64,000 nucleotides of DNA from Acanthococcus lagerstroemiae (GCA_031841125.1 CM063113.1:29533312-29597311), one strand, 5' to 3'. Counted from the stretch's first letter, positions 11,211-23,690 are shown. Notes: generated by a model from the letters alone, not told the origin. Numbers and translations are program-made.

Positions 11211-11623
11211 ACTGACTGACTGACTCAACACTTCATTCGCCTGCGGGTACCACACTCCTTGTATCAGCCTGTATGCAGATGAGTCTGCAACCACGGGAGA
11301 GCATTTTCATGTCTGCCTCGCGGACTGCGCCGACATGGGAATGTCGTCGTCCGCTAAGCTCCGCAGCGCCGCTTCATATTTTTTGGCGCGCTCATTTTTG
11401 GACGTTACGTTCGCATGATGAAGACATTCTCATGTCGGCGCAGTCCACGAAGCAAACATGAAAATGCTCTCCCGTGGTTGCAGACTCGTCTGCAAGATGA
11501 TGCACTAGCAGAGCGCAGTACTCGCAGGCTGGTACAAGGAACGTGATGCTCGTATGGGAATACAGGCTGACACAAGGAATGTGGTATTCGCAGGCGAATG
11601 AAGTGTTGAGTCAGTCAGTCAGT
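11211..11623. mobile_element. Foldback/MITE element, copy 1 (413 bp)
   Basis: The left end is ACTGACTGACTGACTCAACA and the right end is its inverse. The inverted repeats run inward through CTTCATTCGCCTGC and, further in, GAGAGCATTTTCATGTCT. The left arm is shorter than the right: the part of the right arm carrying GTACAAGGAACGTGATGC has no left partner, so the left arm has an internal deletion. No transposase frame and no clean target duplication are visible. A longer copy lies at 56458-56943. Confidence 0.85.
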
Positions 11624-11730
11624 AGTTTTATTATTACATATTATTTTTCGTAAAGCTCTTTCGGTCACGCTCCAAAGTAACGCTTTTTTCCATTGTGTGC
11701 CAAAGTAAAGACATAAAAATGTCAATATGT
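11624..11730. repeat. Flank shared, inverted, with the left side of the second foldback copy
   Basis: This sequence (AGTTTTATTATTAC, TTTTTCGTAA, GTCACGCTCCAAAGTAACG, GTGCCAAAGTAAAGACAT) is the inverse complement of sequence left of 56458. Either the foldback inserted into a larger repeat, or these bases belong to a larger element. Confidence 0.7.
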
Positions 11731-11739
11731 TTAGGCACT

Positions 11740-11959
11740 CTTTTCTAATTTCACTCTCAACCCGAGCCCTGGAATCCGCCCTTTCAAGCATTACTTCAGA
11801 GATGTCGGAAAGGCTGTTAGGGCTGTCTTCGCCCTGTTCTCGTCTTGCCGAAAAGCCGACCTCGGTCGAAATGTCGCGAGTTGCGACGTGGGCTCGAATC
11901 CGGGACCTCCGGTTTCCCAGATTAGCGCGCTATCCACTTGGCCAACCAGAACCCCATGC
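11740..11959 (-). mobile_element. tRNA-derived SINE, copy 1
   Basis: Read on the minus strand it begins with a tRNA-like head: GGTTCTGGTTGGCCAAGTGG (box A) and GGTCCCGGATTCGAGCCC (box B). A body follows that ends CTCGGGTTGAGAGTGAAATT. TTAGGCACT flanks it directly at 11731-11739 and 11960-11968, a target duplication as made by LINE machinery. Two further copies with the same head and body are at 49006-49198 and 52693-52886. The tRNA part lacks a good clover-leaf, so it is not a tRNA gene. Confidence 0.88.
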
Positions 11960-11968
11960 TTAGGCACT

Positions 11969-14900
11969 AATTACGAAGAACAATTTAAAAAAAAAAATTC
12001 TTTATATGCTTTTGCACTGACACGTATTAATCGAACTTCAATAACATTGATGTTTCTGCCCCTGCCGAGATGGACCAAGCTCTATCTCCAATGAATACAG
12101 ATACAGTTGTGCACAGCATTAGTTTATATACTAATAGCACATCCGCGGAATTTAATTTGCTGTATGGCGAGCATTTTCAAATAGCCACCATCTGTAAATA
12201 ACGACTCACACTGATATACTCGTGATGTAGCTACATAAATGGAGTTCCGCAGTTTATACTGAGCCCCAAAAAGTTAGCCAGCCCTCTTGAATTTGGACCA
12301 TCCCAAGAGTAGTATCGCGGTTTGGACCCAAATCGAAACGGCCAATACAATTAGTGGATCCAAAACGGACCCTCTCTATAGCCATGGCTCTGTAATCCAG
12401 TGTTACCAACCGTCCGACAATTGCCTGAGATCTTAGGCAATTTTAGATTCTTCTAGCATTTTCCCGGCACTCAGGTATTTTCTAAATTTTCCCGGCATTT
12501 TCACGATATCTATTATTTAACCCGGAATTCACGATTACACAATGTCAGGCATTTTCTACAGCTTACAATTCTGTCGATACTTTTTTTTATATTTCACATT
12601 TTTGAATATTGGCAATTTTGCTGCATGCGGAGAGCTACGAACTATCATTCTATCACTCATCAGTTGGCTGCAAGTCTGCTGTTTGTTTTTGTTGATAAAA
12701 CGAGAAATTACAGCTTAGAAAGCCTAGTGCAGTAATGTTTTTAGTTGTCAGTTGGCGTGTCAGTTTTAGTGCTATATTCAAAACATAAAATCTTAAGCAT
12801 TTTTATAATACAATCCCAGGTAACTCTGAAGTTATGAGTTGGTGACGCTGCTGTAATCGAGATTTAAATATCGTAAAACTAGCCTCAGGTTACCTTCTCC
12901 TGACTCCTGACCAGACCCGTGGCATTGAGGAAAACAAGGCAAATGGGGGTGTTGCCTCCGAGCAGGCGGTTTGCCCCAAGACATTTTCTGCTTCTTCTTG
13001 TTTTGTTTTTTTTTTTGCTTCAATTTTTTAATTTTGGAGCGTGAAATTTCCTCAGATTTACTTTCGCCGGAAACATGGTTGCCTCCTGGCCACGCTACCG
13101 ACCTGCTCTTGATTAACAGAACAAATAAGAGAAGCCGACTTCATTTTTAAAATCAAGCAAATGGTAACGCTGAGAGCTTTGATACATCCTCGCTCCCGTT
13201 TTTTGCTTTCAATTTCGTTTCGCAAGCCTACACTTCGATCTGAGCTGAATACGTCAATTACGGTACCATCAAATACCGCAGCTACTTTCGTTGCTCAATA
13301 ATGTAGGACCTATAGAACCTTTCAACCTCCCCTTAATACTTATATATACCGGATCAACATTCCCAGAATAACCGAATGCTTGCTTTAGAAGAAAACTGAC
13401 AAAAAAAAACAGGTAATTTATTTCTGTTTCTGCTTCCCAACGCCTCCATGTCTCAGCAGCAACCCTTAAAGGAAGATCAGGTCAATATAAAGAGACATCC
13501 CGGAGAGTGAATTTCCATCGTATTCCAAATAATACGCACCACTCTTCCACTGCAAAAGTAAGTATATGTATGTAGTAAGCCGGACAAGGTACGGCGACAA
13601 AAGATCGTACAACTCACGCTGCGAATCGATAATAAATATCGCAATTCAATTATCATCAATTAGGCTGAAAATGAATTTCGTTCTTGACACGAAAAGAGAA
13701 CCGTGTTGTCGTGGGGCCGAATTCGTTGTCATAATTTAAAAATCTTAATTTCAGTTTTACGATAAAAGGCGGCAGGCGACGCGCGGCAACCCGAAATAAA
13801 TCACGTTGGTAACGCAATTCACTTATTTTAATTATACCGACCAAATTTTCATTTTTTTCGCAAATAAACGCGACGACAGACGCCAGCCACGAAATTTTGT
13901 AATTTAGTAAATTAATTTAAAGTGAGCATTGTTCGCGCACAATTTGCAAGTTTTTAGGCGAACTTTTAATTATGAACCGTATATACGAGTATACACGACG
14001 ACTAAAAATATATATACTTATTACTTATACAATTTTTCCATCATTAGAAAATCGAGAGAGAAGAATTATCGGTATAAACTGAACTGGTACACGATTTACG
14101 AAAAAAATTGTATATTAAGAACCGGAAAGTGGCGTGTGTTTTGCGGGCGCCAGATGGTACACACGAATTAAAAAGCTCTTTTCAGTTAATTTCGATCGGG
14201 CGCATTCACGGCAAAGCCGGATGGAAAATGTGTTTAATTATTTTTAAAACCTACGCTAAATTGCGGCGGCGAAGGACAAGCCGGGTAAAGAATTTTTTCA
14301 AAACATTCGCGGATACTGTTACGTACAGTTTTCATATTATCTGGCTCAAATTTTTATTACTATGTATACAAAGCGCTGAAAAAAATCGTACACGATCTAA
14401 ATAATATCGCGGGGTATTTATACATTTCATTAATTAAGCTCGAAACACTACATTAATTACGACCGTATTGTGTACTAATTTTCCGAAAAGGTTCTCTAGC
14501 ACTAAGTCGGAGTCAAAAAAGGGTTCGATCATTTTTTTTCCTTCTGCGCTCAAGGGCAACTCTAGACCGGATTTTAAATGCTGCAAGTTCGAGGCGGGAA
14601 TTTCGAATATTTCTTCAAAAGGTGGTAGTTAATTTTCAGTAGTGTTCATATATTATGAAAGTGCACGCCGGAATTTTCGATGAGGCCGCAGAACTGACTT
14701 TTTACGACACCCGTCTCGTTTAGATTTTCACCAACCAAACGTGATGACGTTACACAGTCCGGTCCAACCAAATGTCCTTCATTAAAGAACTGAGATGAAT
14801 ATCAAATGAACTTCTCAAAACATCGACAAGTCGTCAATTATTTTAGACAACAGACTAGATCCGACGGAGGCGCGAATATATGAGAAAGGTAACGGCGGGA

Positions 14901-15149
14901 GGGGGCACTGTCCCTCTTTAAGAGAAAAATTTCGATTGATAGTTCAAAATGTGGTAACCAGTAAGTCAGGTCGAAGTTAACCAGATTTTAGGAGAGGGGA
15001 GAGGCTATGTAGACAGCAGAATGACGATTAAAATTAAAAAATTACTAGCTTCCTCAATTTTGCTGATCGGTTAGGAGAATTTGCCAAGTGTTGACTTTTC
15101 AAATACATAACATTGGGAGGGAAACACCCGGTCAGAGCCCTGTCGCTAG
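11969..15149. other. Long non-coding stretch
   Basis: No gene can be supported. Between 12420 and 12560, variants of TTTTCCCGGCA repeat. From 13480 to 14500 the sequence is CpG-richer, with overlapping open frames of 60-98 codons in both directions and no recognised motif. No paired ends of a transposon were found. Confidence 0.4.
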
Positions 15150-15328
15150 GAAGAGTTACAAGACAACTTAAGCGAGCACAAATGGATCTTAAGCAAGTTT
15201 TGAAGAATCTTTGCGAGTCTTACATAGAATCCCAAGAGCAAGCCCCACAGAAATCGTGAAGAGTTTCGAGCCTTGAAGAGTCATACCGAGTTGTAAAAGT
15301 CTGGAAGCGTCTTTTAGAGTTCTGAATG

Positions 15329-15693
15329 CAGGGACGTACCGATAGAGGGAAGCAGGTACCCCCCCCCACTCGCAGGAATCTTTTACTCAGCAGTTGGGAA
15401 ATTTACCATTCCAGGCAGGCGAGTTGGGAAAATCCAACAAGTTAAAAGTTTTTTTGTTGCTTTGATAGGTACTTGGGAATTGAGTTGAGAAGGGAAAACC
15501 CAACAAGTCAAAGGCTTCTCTTCTTTTGCATTGATACTTGAGAATTTTGAGTTGAGTCAGTTGGAAAACTCCAACAGGTCAAAAAGTTTTTTCTTTTTGA
15601 TACTTGGGAATTCTGAGTTGAGTCAGTTGGGACTTTCACAATTTTTAGCCCGCCCCCCCCCCCCCCCAGGAAAAACTCTTTGGTACGTCCCTG
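15329..15693. mobile_element. hAT-like repeat with internal subrepeats, copy 1
   Basis: The ends are CAGGGACGTACCGAT and TTGGTACGTCCCTG, an imperfect terminal inverted repeat. Inside, a unit of about 80 bp occurs three times with changes: TTGATACTTGGGAATT, GAGTTGAGTCAGTTGG, AAACTCCAACAGGTCAAA. A second copy with the same ends and subrepeats is at 33431-33822. The poly-C run before the right end is shared. There is no coding capacity. The 8-bp flanks do not match cleanly, so the superfamily call rests on the ends. Confidence 0.78.
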
Positions 15694-16329
15694 ATGCTAC
15701 GTCAAATTGAAGTACGGCTGAAACCCCCTCACTGTCTGAATCAAACTTATGAAACTTCAAAAGTATTAAACGAGTTTAGAAATATATTAAAAAGCCTTGA
15801 AAAGTCATAAAAAATGCAAATGATTCTTGAGATGTCGGGTCAGCTTTGAGCAAATTTAGAAGAGCTCAGAAAAGACCGTTAGCAATCGAGAGAGATGATA
15901 CAGAAGTATAGGGGTATCATGGTGTTATATCCCCTTCCCCTCGCCCAATCATGTGCACAAAGTTCGCATTTGGCAAATTCTGGGAGCCAATCGACGGAAC
16001 TGGAAAATTTGAGGATTTCCTTTTCTAGTCAACTGAAATATGTAATGTTTCAGCCTCTATTCCTTCTGTGTACCCCACCCCCTCCCGCTTCCTCTGAAAA
16101 AGTTCGCCAAATACGGCCTTGTTTGAAGCGTCCTAAACGTGCTTTGGAAATAACGGTGGAAGAATCTTCAAAATTCTTGATCAAACCTTAGTTTTAGTGA
16201 GGTCTGGAAAGGTCAGAGTTTTGAAAAGTTAGCGAGCCTTATACAGAGTCTTAAGCACTTTTGGGAGAGTTTTCGTGAACACCGAAGATTTTTCGGTAGT
16301 TTTAGCGTGTTCTAGAAATTCTTCAAACG

Positions 16330-16715
16330 GGAAGAGGTACTTCCCGCCCCACACTATTATTTGAAAAATTGATACTCGGTATGATAAAAAGTCGGCTAAA
16401 TTAAGAAAATGAGAACTTTTTCCTTTTTCTTCACGTTTCAATTGGAATTTTCTACAACTTGTCAGCATTTCTTCGATCCAACTCACCCCCCCCCCAAATG
16501 CTAGCTATGGCCCTCGTTTTCAACATATATAGAACGACACACTCGATAAGAATTGGTAATAAGTCGGCAAAACAGGGAAAGTGAAGACTTCTCTCGTTCT
16601 GTCCTTTTGATATTTCGATTGGAATTTTCCACAACTTTCGGCATTTATTCGGTTCACCCCCCCCCCCCCTCCAAAGAATACAAGCTATGGATCGCGTTTT
16701 AAACACATAAGAAAG
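16330..16715. repeat. Two-unit tandem repeat, about 180 bp period
   Basis: Both units contain AAAAGTCGGCTAAA-type sequence, TTTCAATTGGAATTTTCTAC, a poly-C run after TC(A)ACTCACC, and GCTATGG(C/A)-CTCGTTTT. The second unit begins near 16540. The shared poly-C tracts differ in length. Confidence 0.7.
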
Positions 16716-16880
16716 AATTTTAAAAGTAATCACATCTGAAAGAGCTTTAGCCACATGCCAAAGTTATGAAGAGCCATAAGCAAGTATTGAACACTTTCAA
16801 AGGATCTAAAAAAAGGTTTTGAAGTCTAAAAACGTTTTACACTATCACTGAAGTGCTTTAGCAAGTCTCAAGAGCTGCTC

Positions 16881-19800
16881 ACTCCATCACCCTGCTCGTC
16901 TAGAGAAAAAACTGAATAGAAATTCGATAAACGTTATACCAAAAAAAATAAAGAATAGAGAAAATTTCACGGCAACAGAAGATAGGTATCTGCATTTTCA
17001 ACATTAAAATAATAAGAAAATAATCAGCATATGAATCTTTCTAAGCTCTCAGCCTCCAAGTGTTTCATGCTTATCTACCCACTCAATTACCATATTGAGA
17101 GCTAAAAATAATCCGAATATTGAGAAGAGGTAAATGTATCCAATTTCTCATGCATCCCGAATTGCCCCTTCCAGGATTGATTCTCGGATTCTCCACTAAT
17201 CTGACGAATTACTTTCCGTAAGGTGCTATTGGGATGCTTCAGCAAAGTGGCTGACATCTGGTGGACAAAGGCAGAAGCTACCCAAAACAGGATGAAATAC
17301 ATAGCGCGCCATCTACTTTACAAATGGTGGCCAAAAATGGAAGTACACAAGACGGGATGAAATACACTAGCGCTCCATCGCCGTGACGCGACCACAGTTT
17401 GATTCCCAACTAGTCCGAACATCTTTAATCACCCGCTCGCGAACGGGTGCGAATGCCTTCCAGAATGCTCGGACTAACTTGGGATTCAAAATGGTGACCC
17501 AGTATACCTGTGTGAAAACTATGGAACCCTACTTTCAGGGGAAGAGAGGCCTCGAAATGCGATAACAATTTCAGTCTCCAAATTTTATGTGACATAGGAA
17601 TTTTGCACTGCATTAGTCCATCATTCCGTACCACCCAGTATTCGCATTTTGCAGTTCATGCCAGAAGGCGGATTTAATTTAGATATTATTCTGCATGCGT
17701 TTCAAACATTCTACAATCATTTTATTTTCAGCCTGCCTTCAAGATTGTTCAATTTTTTCGACTATTTCTGAGAATTCTTTTTAAAAAAGTGACACGCTGC
17801 CTTGCTCGCACAACTTGCCCAACTTGGCGTATCGTGTAAACCAACGTCACCAAATTCCTCTAAAATTGACATTTGTCGTTTCCGGAACTGCGGAGATAAT
17901 GGAAATTATGCGGTCGCCAAAAAACAACGGTAATTACCCTTCAAACTATAATACATTGTATATACGCCTAGTTGCTAATAAGCCATCGACTAGAAACTAG
18001 ATTGAAAAAAAAAAGTTATTAAGCGAAACTTTGCGGTATTTCCTGCTCGTTAATACTTACGGCATAAATGACGTAAATTCGATAACCGATAAACGCTGCA
18101 TTCGAGCAGCACACCGCCATATCCATTTTGTGCAACGATTAAAATCCTCAAGGGGCTGTATATGAAGCCATTATATATACACCATTAATTACCACCGACA
18201 TTATAAAAAACCGAGATATACTTAATTGAATAATAAGCTCCTCCCGGCGTCAGAACCAAGTTCAAGGATCTACGATAAATTCGAGTAAGTTCGAAGTTTC
18301 AACGCACACACGTGCATTTCGGGAACGAGTTCAAAATTTCAGAAGATTTTACATGTATCCGATAAGAGGTAAGAAATGCGAAGAGCGAATACCTACAGCC
18401 AAACTTGTTCGCCACGACATGTATTTTTTTAAATACTGTCGTAAGTTGTAATGTACCTTTTCTTGACGTGTATTCACGCGAACTCTTTGTCTCCTTATGC
18501 AGTCCCGTTATATACTTTCACTAACACAGGCACTTTTCCATTCTTCCTCTGTTCAATCCTTGTACACCAACCAGCAACTTAAATTCTCGGATCTGGGTAT
18601 TCCTCATAGTTTTATCCTTTCTACGCTGTTCCACCTTTGTCTAGACTAGAGCACGCATTTACTCTCCAGTTCGCATTTCTTACAATATCGATTTTGCACA
18701 CTTTCTGCGGATACCTGCGGTGGTTCCTTCATTGAAGGACACTACAAAACCCGCAATAGCAAGCATTGATTTTGGAGATTGTGGTAAGGAGAAGTAGATG
18801 ATCAGAGGAATGTATAGATTGTGTTTAGGAGGACGGAATCATTAGTCCTTGTCGCAAACAAGGACCTCTGTTTTACATCTTGTCCAGAGTAACTTGTCGA
18901 AGTATAATAATCGATTCTTTGTTGATAAATAGAAGAGGCAAAATAGCTCATATCTGCATGGTAAGCTGTCACAATACCGATAAATGTCATCCAGCGTCAG
19001 CAAGTCAGTAAGGTGACGCCTTTTTTAGTACCCGGTATTGTTTCTGCTGGCCTTGCTCTCTGGATAGGAAGGATCAATGATATTCTCCGATACAAAAAGA
19101 AACATACTACATACATATTATGTATACTTTCCTGATTGTGTAGCACTTTGTCAGAAACGCGGAATCAATAGTCTTTTCTGTGAAGAAAGCATATAGTCAA
19201 CACAATACCTGTTATCTGCGAAAGGTTTGTACACACCTTAATTTATCCGTATCGTGACAATGTACAGAGAGTCAAAAGGAGGGGCTCTTTCAAGTGCTGG
19301 ACAGTCAAATTCCAAGCTACTTCTCGATACAGTGTAAGTATTGTATTCAATATCACTTCTGAGTGCTCTTTCTACCCACACGAAGTAGGTAGAAAGTATA
19401 AAATACCATCAGCCATAACCACAGTGGCGAAGTGGGACTAAAAAGGTTATTAGGAAAATCAAAATAGGCCACCACAGTGACAATCACCGGCACCCTTTCC
19501 CCGCTTTTCCACAAAAAGAATTTGAAAAAATTTACATTTTTCATGACCTTTACTTTTAAGGGGAGCACGGGGAAGACTGAAACACTTTCTAAACTGTTCA
19601 ATAGTTACTTTATGAAATGAAGGTTGGTGAGATTTTATTCACACAATATAAATGTTGGATATACTTTTATGGAAAACAATTTCTGCGTTCCCGAATGAGA
19701 GCTTAAATGTGGAGGAATAAATTTGGCACGTAATTCTTTGGGGATAATGAAGAGTCGAAACCTAATGTTTATCCTCATAGAAAGAATGCGTCAATTAGTC

Positions 19801-20259
19801 AATTTCATTTAACCGATGAGCTTAAATTTTCAGGAGTTTATTTTAGGTGTTTTGTATCCTTTAAAACGCAATAATTGAATAAAGTCAGATACGCACAAAG
19901 AATTCCTATTCAGATCATTCGAGAACATGTTCCCATCCGGAGATAAAAACTAAAACCTAAAAATTAATGAAAAACAACGAGAGCGTCTTGAAAGTGTAAA
20001 CAACGATAGAGTAGTTCAATTACGAAGCACTAGGAGCGCTGATATGCCACAAGGTGGACCCATAAAATCAATTTAGCTCAACTACCCAATAAATAGACTC
20101 CAAAAACTCAACAATAAAGGGTTTATAATTTTGTAAAAGAAAAACATTTGGAGTTTTCAAGTTTGTTAATAATTTAAGCAGTAAAAACGAATAATTTTCA
20201 ACTTTCTTCCTGCCTTTAAGAAGAAGGTAGCAACTTTCGACATATTTCAGACTCATCAA
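16881..20259. other. Long non-coding stretch with one palindrome
   Basis: No gene. Near 17286 and 17350 the block GGATGAAATACA-TAGCGC-CCAT occurs twice, about 64 bp apart. A foldback at 17394-17492 is listed separately. The rest shows no paired ends, exon signals or family motifs. Confidence 0.4.
17394..17492. repeat. Inverted repeat / short foldback
   Basis: TTTGATTCCCAACTAGTCCG on the left is mirrored by CGGACTAACTTGGGATTCAA on the right. In the centre, CCCGCTCGCGAACGGGTGCG forms its own small hairpin. It looks like a small MITE, but no target duplication was found. Confidence 0.65.
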
Positions 20260-21060
20260 AGCCTTCAGAATTGTTCAAGACTATAATCGAAGGATCTCTG
20301 AACTGAGATTATTACTTCACGCTCTGCAAAGACTTTTTCAGAACTTTCCAGACCTTTACGAGCCCCGCTAAGATTTTTTAAAGACTTCTTCAGACCTATT
20401 TAAGATTTTATAAAACTGGTTTAGACAGTAAAATATGACTGGAAGAGTCAGAAACGTGTTTAGAAAAGCATTAAAAAGTCTCGAAAAGTATTAAACCCGC
20501 CTGGATGAGGGTTGAAGAGCGCTGAACAAGGCAGAAAGTGAAATATAAAATAGTCTCAGAATGGTCTCAAAAAGTTCTAATCATTAGAAGAGTTCTCAAG
20601 AAAGATCTTGAAGAATCTAGAGCAAGCTTAGAAGATCTTAATTAGTTTCAAAGGGTCTTGAATAAATTTGAAAAAGTCTGAAAAAGTCTGAGTCATGTCT
20701 GAAATAGTCTTAAAAAGACTCAGTCAAACCTGAAATAGTCTTAAAATGAATCCGGGAGCGCTTTTGTGGCGATCTAAAAGAGGTCTGCTCAAGTCTTGAA
20801 CAAATTTCGAAAAGCAGAAAAAAATCTCAAAGAGCACTGAACCCAACAGGATAGTCTCAAAAAGTCGGAAACCTGTCTAAAAGAGTCTTGAATAGGTAAA
20901 AGTTATGAAATAATATCTCAACAAGTCTGTTTTGACCGAATCCACAAGAATCTTGAAGTCTAAGAATCTAAAACTTAGCAAGAGCCTTGAAACAGTCTTG
21001 AAAAGTCCTAAAGAAGTCTAGATATTAAAGCAAGCGTGAAAGTTTGAATAATCTTTCCAA
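20260..21060. repeat. Degenerate AAAAAGTCTGA / TCTTGAA array
   Basis: Words such as GTCTTGAAAAAGTCTGA and CTGAAATAGTCTTAAAAAG recur throughout. No constant unit is obvious by eye. Same word family as 15150-16880. Confidence 0.55.
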
Positions 21061-21674
21061 GTATTCAGATCCTCAGGTGAAACCTAAATTCGAAATAAAA
21101 ATATGACCAGGCCACTTTGGTTTAGCCAAACCATATGTGTGCCAGACCACTGGGAATTTGCTCGGCTGCTCGACAGGCCACCCCCCCCCCCTTCATGACT
21201 TCAACGTTGCCACAACAAGATGAGTTCGTATGGTGCTCCACATACTACAGATTCTTCAAGCATGTCCAAGCTCAAAGTAGTCTCACCTGACATCAATTAC
21301 GGATCAGAACAGCATCCAAGTCTCTTCTCCTCTTGACACTGGTCATTTTTATATTCATGGTTCTAGCATACATTCCTGATTCCCACCCTGCCATGGGGAT
21401 ATGACTGTCGATCCTGATTGCAGAACGTACAATATCGTGTGGTCATACCTATACAGGAAATCCTGTTTAAAAAACTATGCAAAACCCTGAAAAAACAGCT
21501 ATCTTTGAGTTACAGAGCATCCGGCTGTCAATTTCATATCCTCGTGAACATGTAACAGTTGCCCACAGACAGGTTGAATTTTGACTGTACCCAGGATGCA
21601 TGACCAAAGGTCTAAAACTGAAAGGTGTGAAGTACAACTTTCGCAACTAAATCAAATATGGCGATTGGTGTACT

Positions 21675-21975
21675 CTCAAGTCGCTATCTGGCTGAGTGGT
21701 ATCCTGTCCGTCTCGCATATTTGCGATGAAGATTCCGTTCCGGGCGCCGGGAAGCCGGTGAACAGCTCAGTGTTGCCAGATGGAAAATTGAAAAATGTGC
21801 CAACAAGGAATTTTCCGTTACAAGTGCCAGAAAGCAGTGAACAGCTCAGTGTTGCCAGATGGAAAGTTAAAAAATGTGTCAACAAGAAATTTTCCGTTCT
21901 AAGCGCCGGAAAGCAAGTGAACAGCTCAGTATTGCCAGATGGGAGGTTGAAAAATGCACCAGCAAGAAATGTTTC
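21675..21975 (+). repeat. tRNA-like head followed by three 79-80 bp tandem repeats
   Basis: At 21680-21750 the sequence CTATCTGGCTGAGTGGTATC holds a good polymerase III box A (TGGCTGAGTGG). A weak box B-like segment follows (GATTCCGTTCCGGGCGCC). From 21758 a unit starting GTGAACAGCTCAGTGTTGCC occurs at 21758, 21837 and 21917. The 167-codon open frame through here (21581-22084) exists because the repeats carry no stop in that frame. It is not convincing as a gene. A SINE with a repeated body is my best reading. Confidence 0.6.
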
Positions 21976-22084
21976 AAGATTGTACCAGATTCCAAGTGAA
22001 ATGCACGATATAAAATGCGTAATTATTGAAACTATATCAGGATGTAGCAAAAATCATTTTGTTAAAAAACTAACGACAAACTAG

Positions 22085-23488
22085 CCCAGCTAATCTGTCA
22101 TATGAAAGCTGCGTGACTGAAGATCACGTGATCACTACACCTTGACAGGGTGAGGACCAACCAATTTCCGCATTCGTTTGACCAATTTAAAGTTCACAAC
22201 AGACGTATAGGAATTTTACTTTACAAACACTACTCACTTTTAAAAATTCAGTTCGACGGACTAGAAACGATCCGGCTACAATGTTCAAGGACGTCAACGA
22301 ATCCATACGTTACCGGAATGGTTTTAATGGCGTTTTTGTAAACACCTATCTGTTTCCGCGCGATAACGAACCACCCAGAGGGAATTAATAAAGCTTATTA
22401 GTAACTAGGTAGGTTTGTACGAACCCATACAGGACCATATCGTGTGTCGAAGTGCAAAGCACACTTCGCATTCTGGATAGTGACCGAGCTCTTAAAGTTG
22501 GGCAAAGTTATCGATTCGTTCGCCTCATTTCGTGCTCTTGCCCGCCAAGTAATAACCGAGTGTTATTCCAAAATTATAAACTCGATTCGCGAATATATAC
22601 AGCGAATTGCACGCCGCTGGGAATAACACACGTACATATGCTGTTCGAATATAAGCAGTAGCCTTGTTAATTTGTATAATATTCGTAAAAACAAACAATA
22701 TACCAACTCCAAAGCCTATACAGGAATTCCTTGGATATTTCTTCGATTCCTGCCGGCACGCATATTTACCCAACGATTGGCATTAGTTTGTTTTGGAGTA
22801 GGCTTTTGTTAGCTTTTTAAAAATTCATTTTCTCTGGAAGTCTTGCGAGATTCTTTAGCACGTGGGAGTGTTTCAAAAGCGAGCCTGGTAGTTACAGCTA
22901 CTTATAAAGGAATAGGAGAGTAACTTTAAACAAATAAATAATATTGTTCATGACGTTCCGTCAAAATGCTCTGATAAGTGGTCGGGTCCGATGTGATTAA
23001 AAATTGAGTATATAACTTCCCTCTTTCCATCCCCGAAATAGAGTAGACACGCGATATCGAGTGGCTACAGAAATATTTGACCTTTGGCATTCGAGGACGA
23101 GCACTCATCCGAAAATAAAACGCAACTTCAAAACACGAGCCGACATCTGAATTCGAGGAAAACATTCTGGATGCACAAGTGCATCTAATTATTCAGACCA
23201 GGTTTTTGTTATTCCCCATAAGTAAGACTTGAAGATCATCAGTGAACATGGAAATACACTTCTTAAGAGCTCCACTGTGATACTTTGCATACGATCGAGT
23301 ACCATGCAGCATTTAGGAGATTAAACGTTACATAACCTCTTCCCTCCTCTGGTTCTTTGTTATTTCATTCGATCATTATAACTAGCTCGAATGTTTCTGC
23401 AAGTACCATACATATATAGCATGAAAACAAACATATCGGTATTCATAATGATTTCGATCATTCATAAGTTTATCGAATGAAACTAGGT
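22085..23488. other. Non-coding stretch
   Basis: No gene, repeat or transposon end recognised. Open frames are below 85 codons and overlap on both strands. Confidence 0.4.
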
Positions 23489-23690
23489 GTACCTGTAGAT
23501 AGCACCTGGAAACACCAGGGTATTAACATTCGCCATATTTTGAGTCGTTTGGTGCCCGACGATTCACAATTCACTACGCGGAACATGCTGCCAGCATGCC
23601 GTGTATCAAATTGTGAATCATCGGGCACCAAGCGACTCAAAATGGCGGATGTTAGTACTTGGGTGTTTTCAGGTGCTCTACTATAGGTAC
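23489..23690. mobile_element. Palindromic MITE, about 202 bp
   Basis: The left arm GTACCTGTAGATAGCACCTG, ACATTCGCCATATTTTGAGT, TTGGTGCCCGACGATTCACA is mirrored by the right arm TGTGAATCATCGGGCACCAA, ACTCAAAATGGCGGATGTTA, CAGGTGCTCTACTATAGGTAC. The arms are about 85 bp with few mismatches and the loop is about 30 bp. There is no coding capacity and the target duplication is unclear. Confidence 0.82.

Larger units (their letters stand above)
15150..16880. repeat. Degenerate TTGAAGAGTCT / AAAGTCTTGA array
   Basis: Variants of AAGAGTCTTGAA and GTCTGGAAGCG recur without a fixed long period. The array is interrupted by a hAT-like element (15329-15693) and a two-unit repeat (16330-16715). The same word family fills 20260-21060 and, inverted, 47390-47690. 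Confidence 0.5.

Noticed and set aside
11880..11959. tRNA gene on the minus strand
   Set aside because: Box A and B are present, but the anticodon arm and acceptor do not pair and the sequence continues into a SINE body with target duplication.
21581..22084. 167-codon gene
   Set aside because: The frame is open because of three 79-80 bp repeats. A comparable frame runs on the opposite strand.
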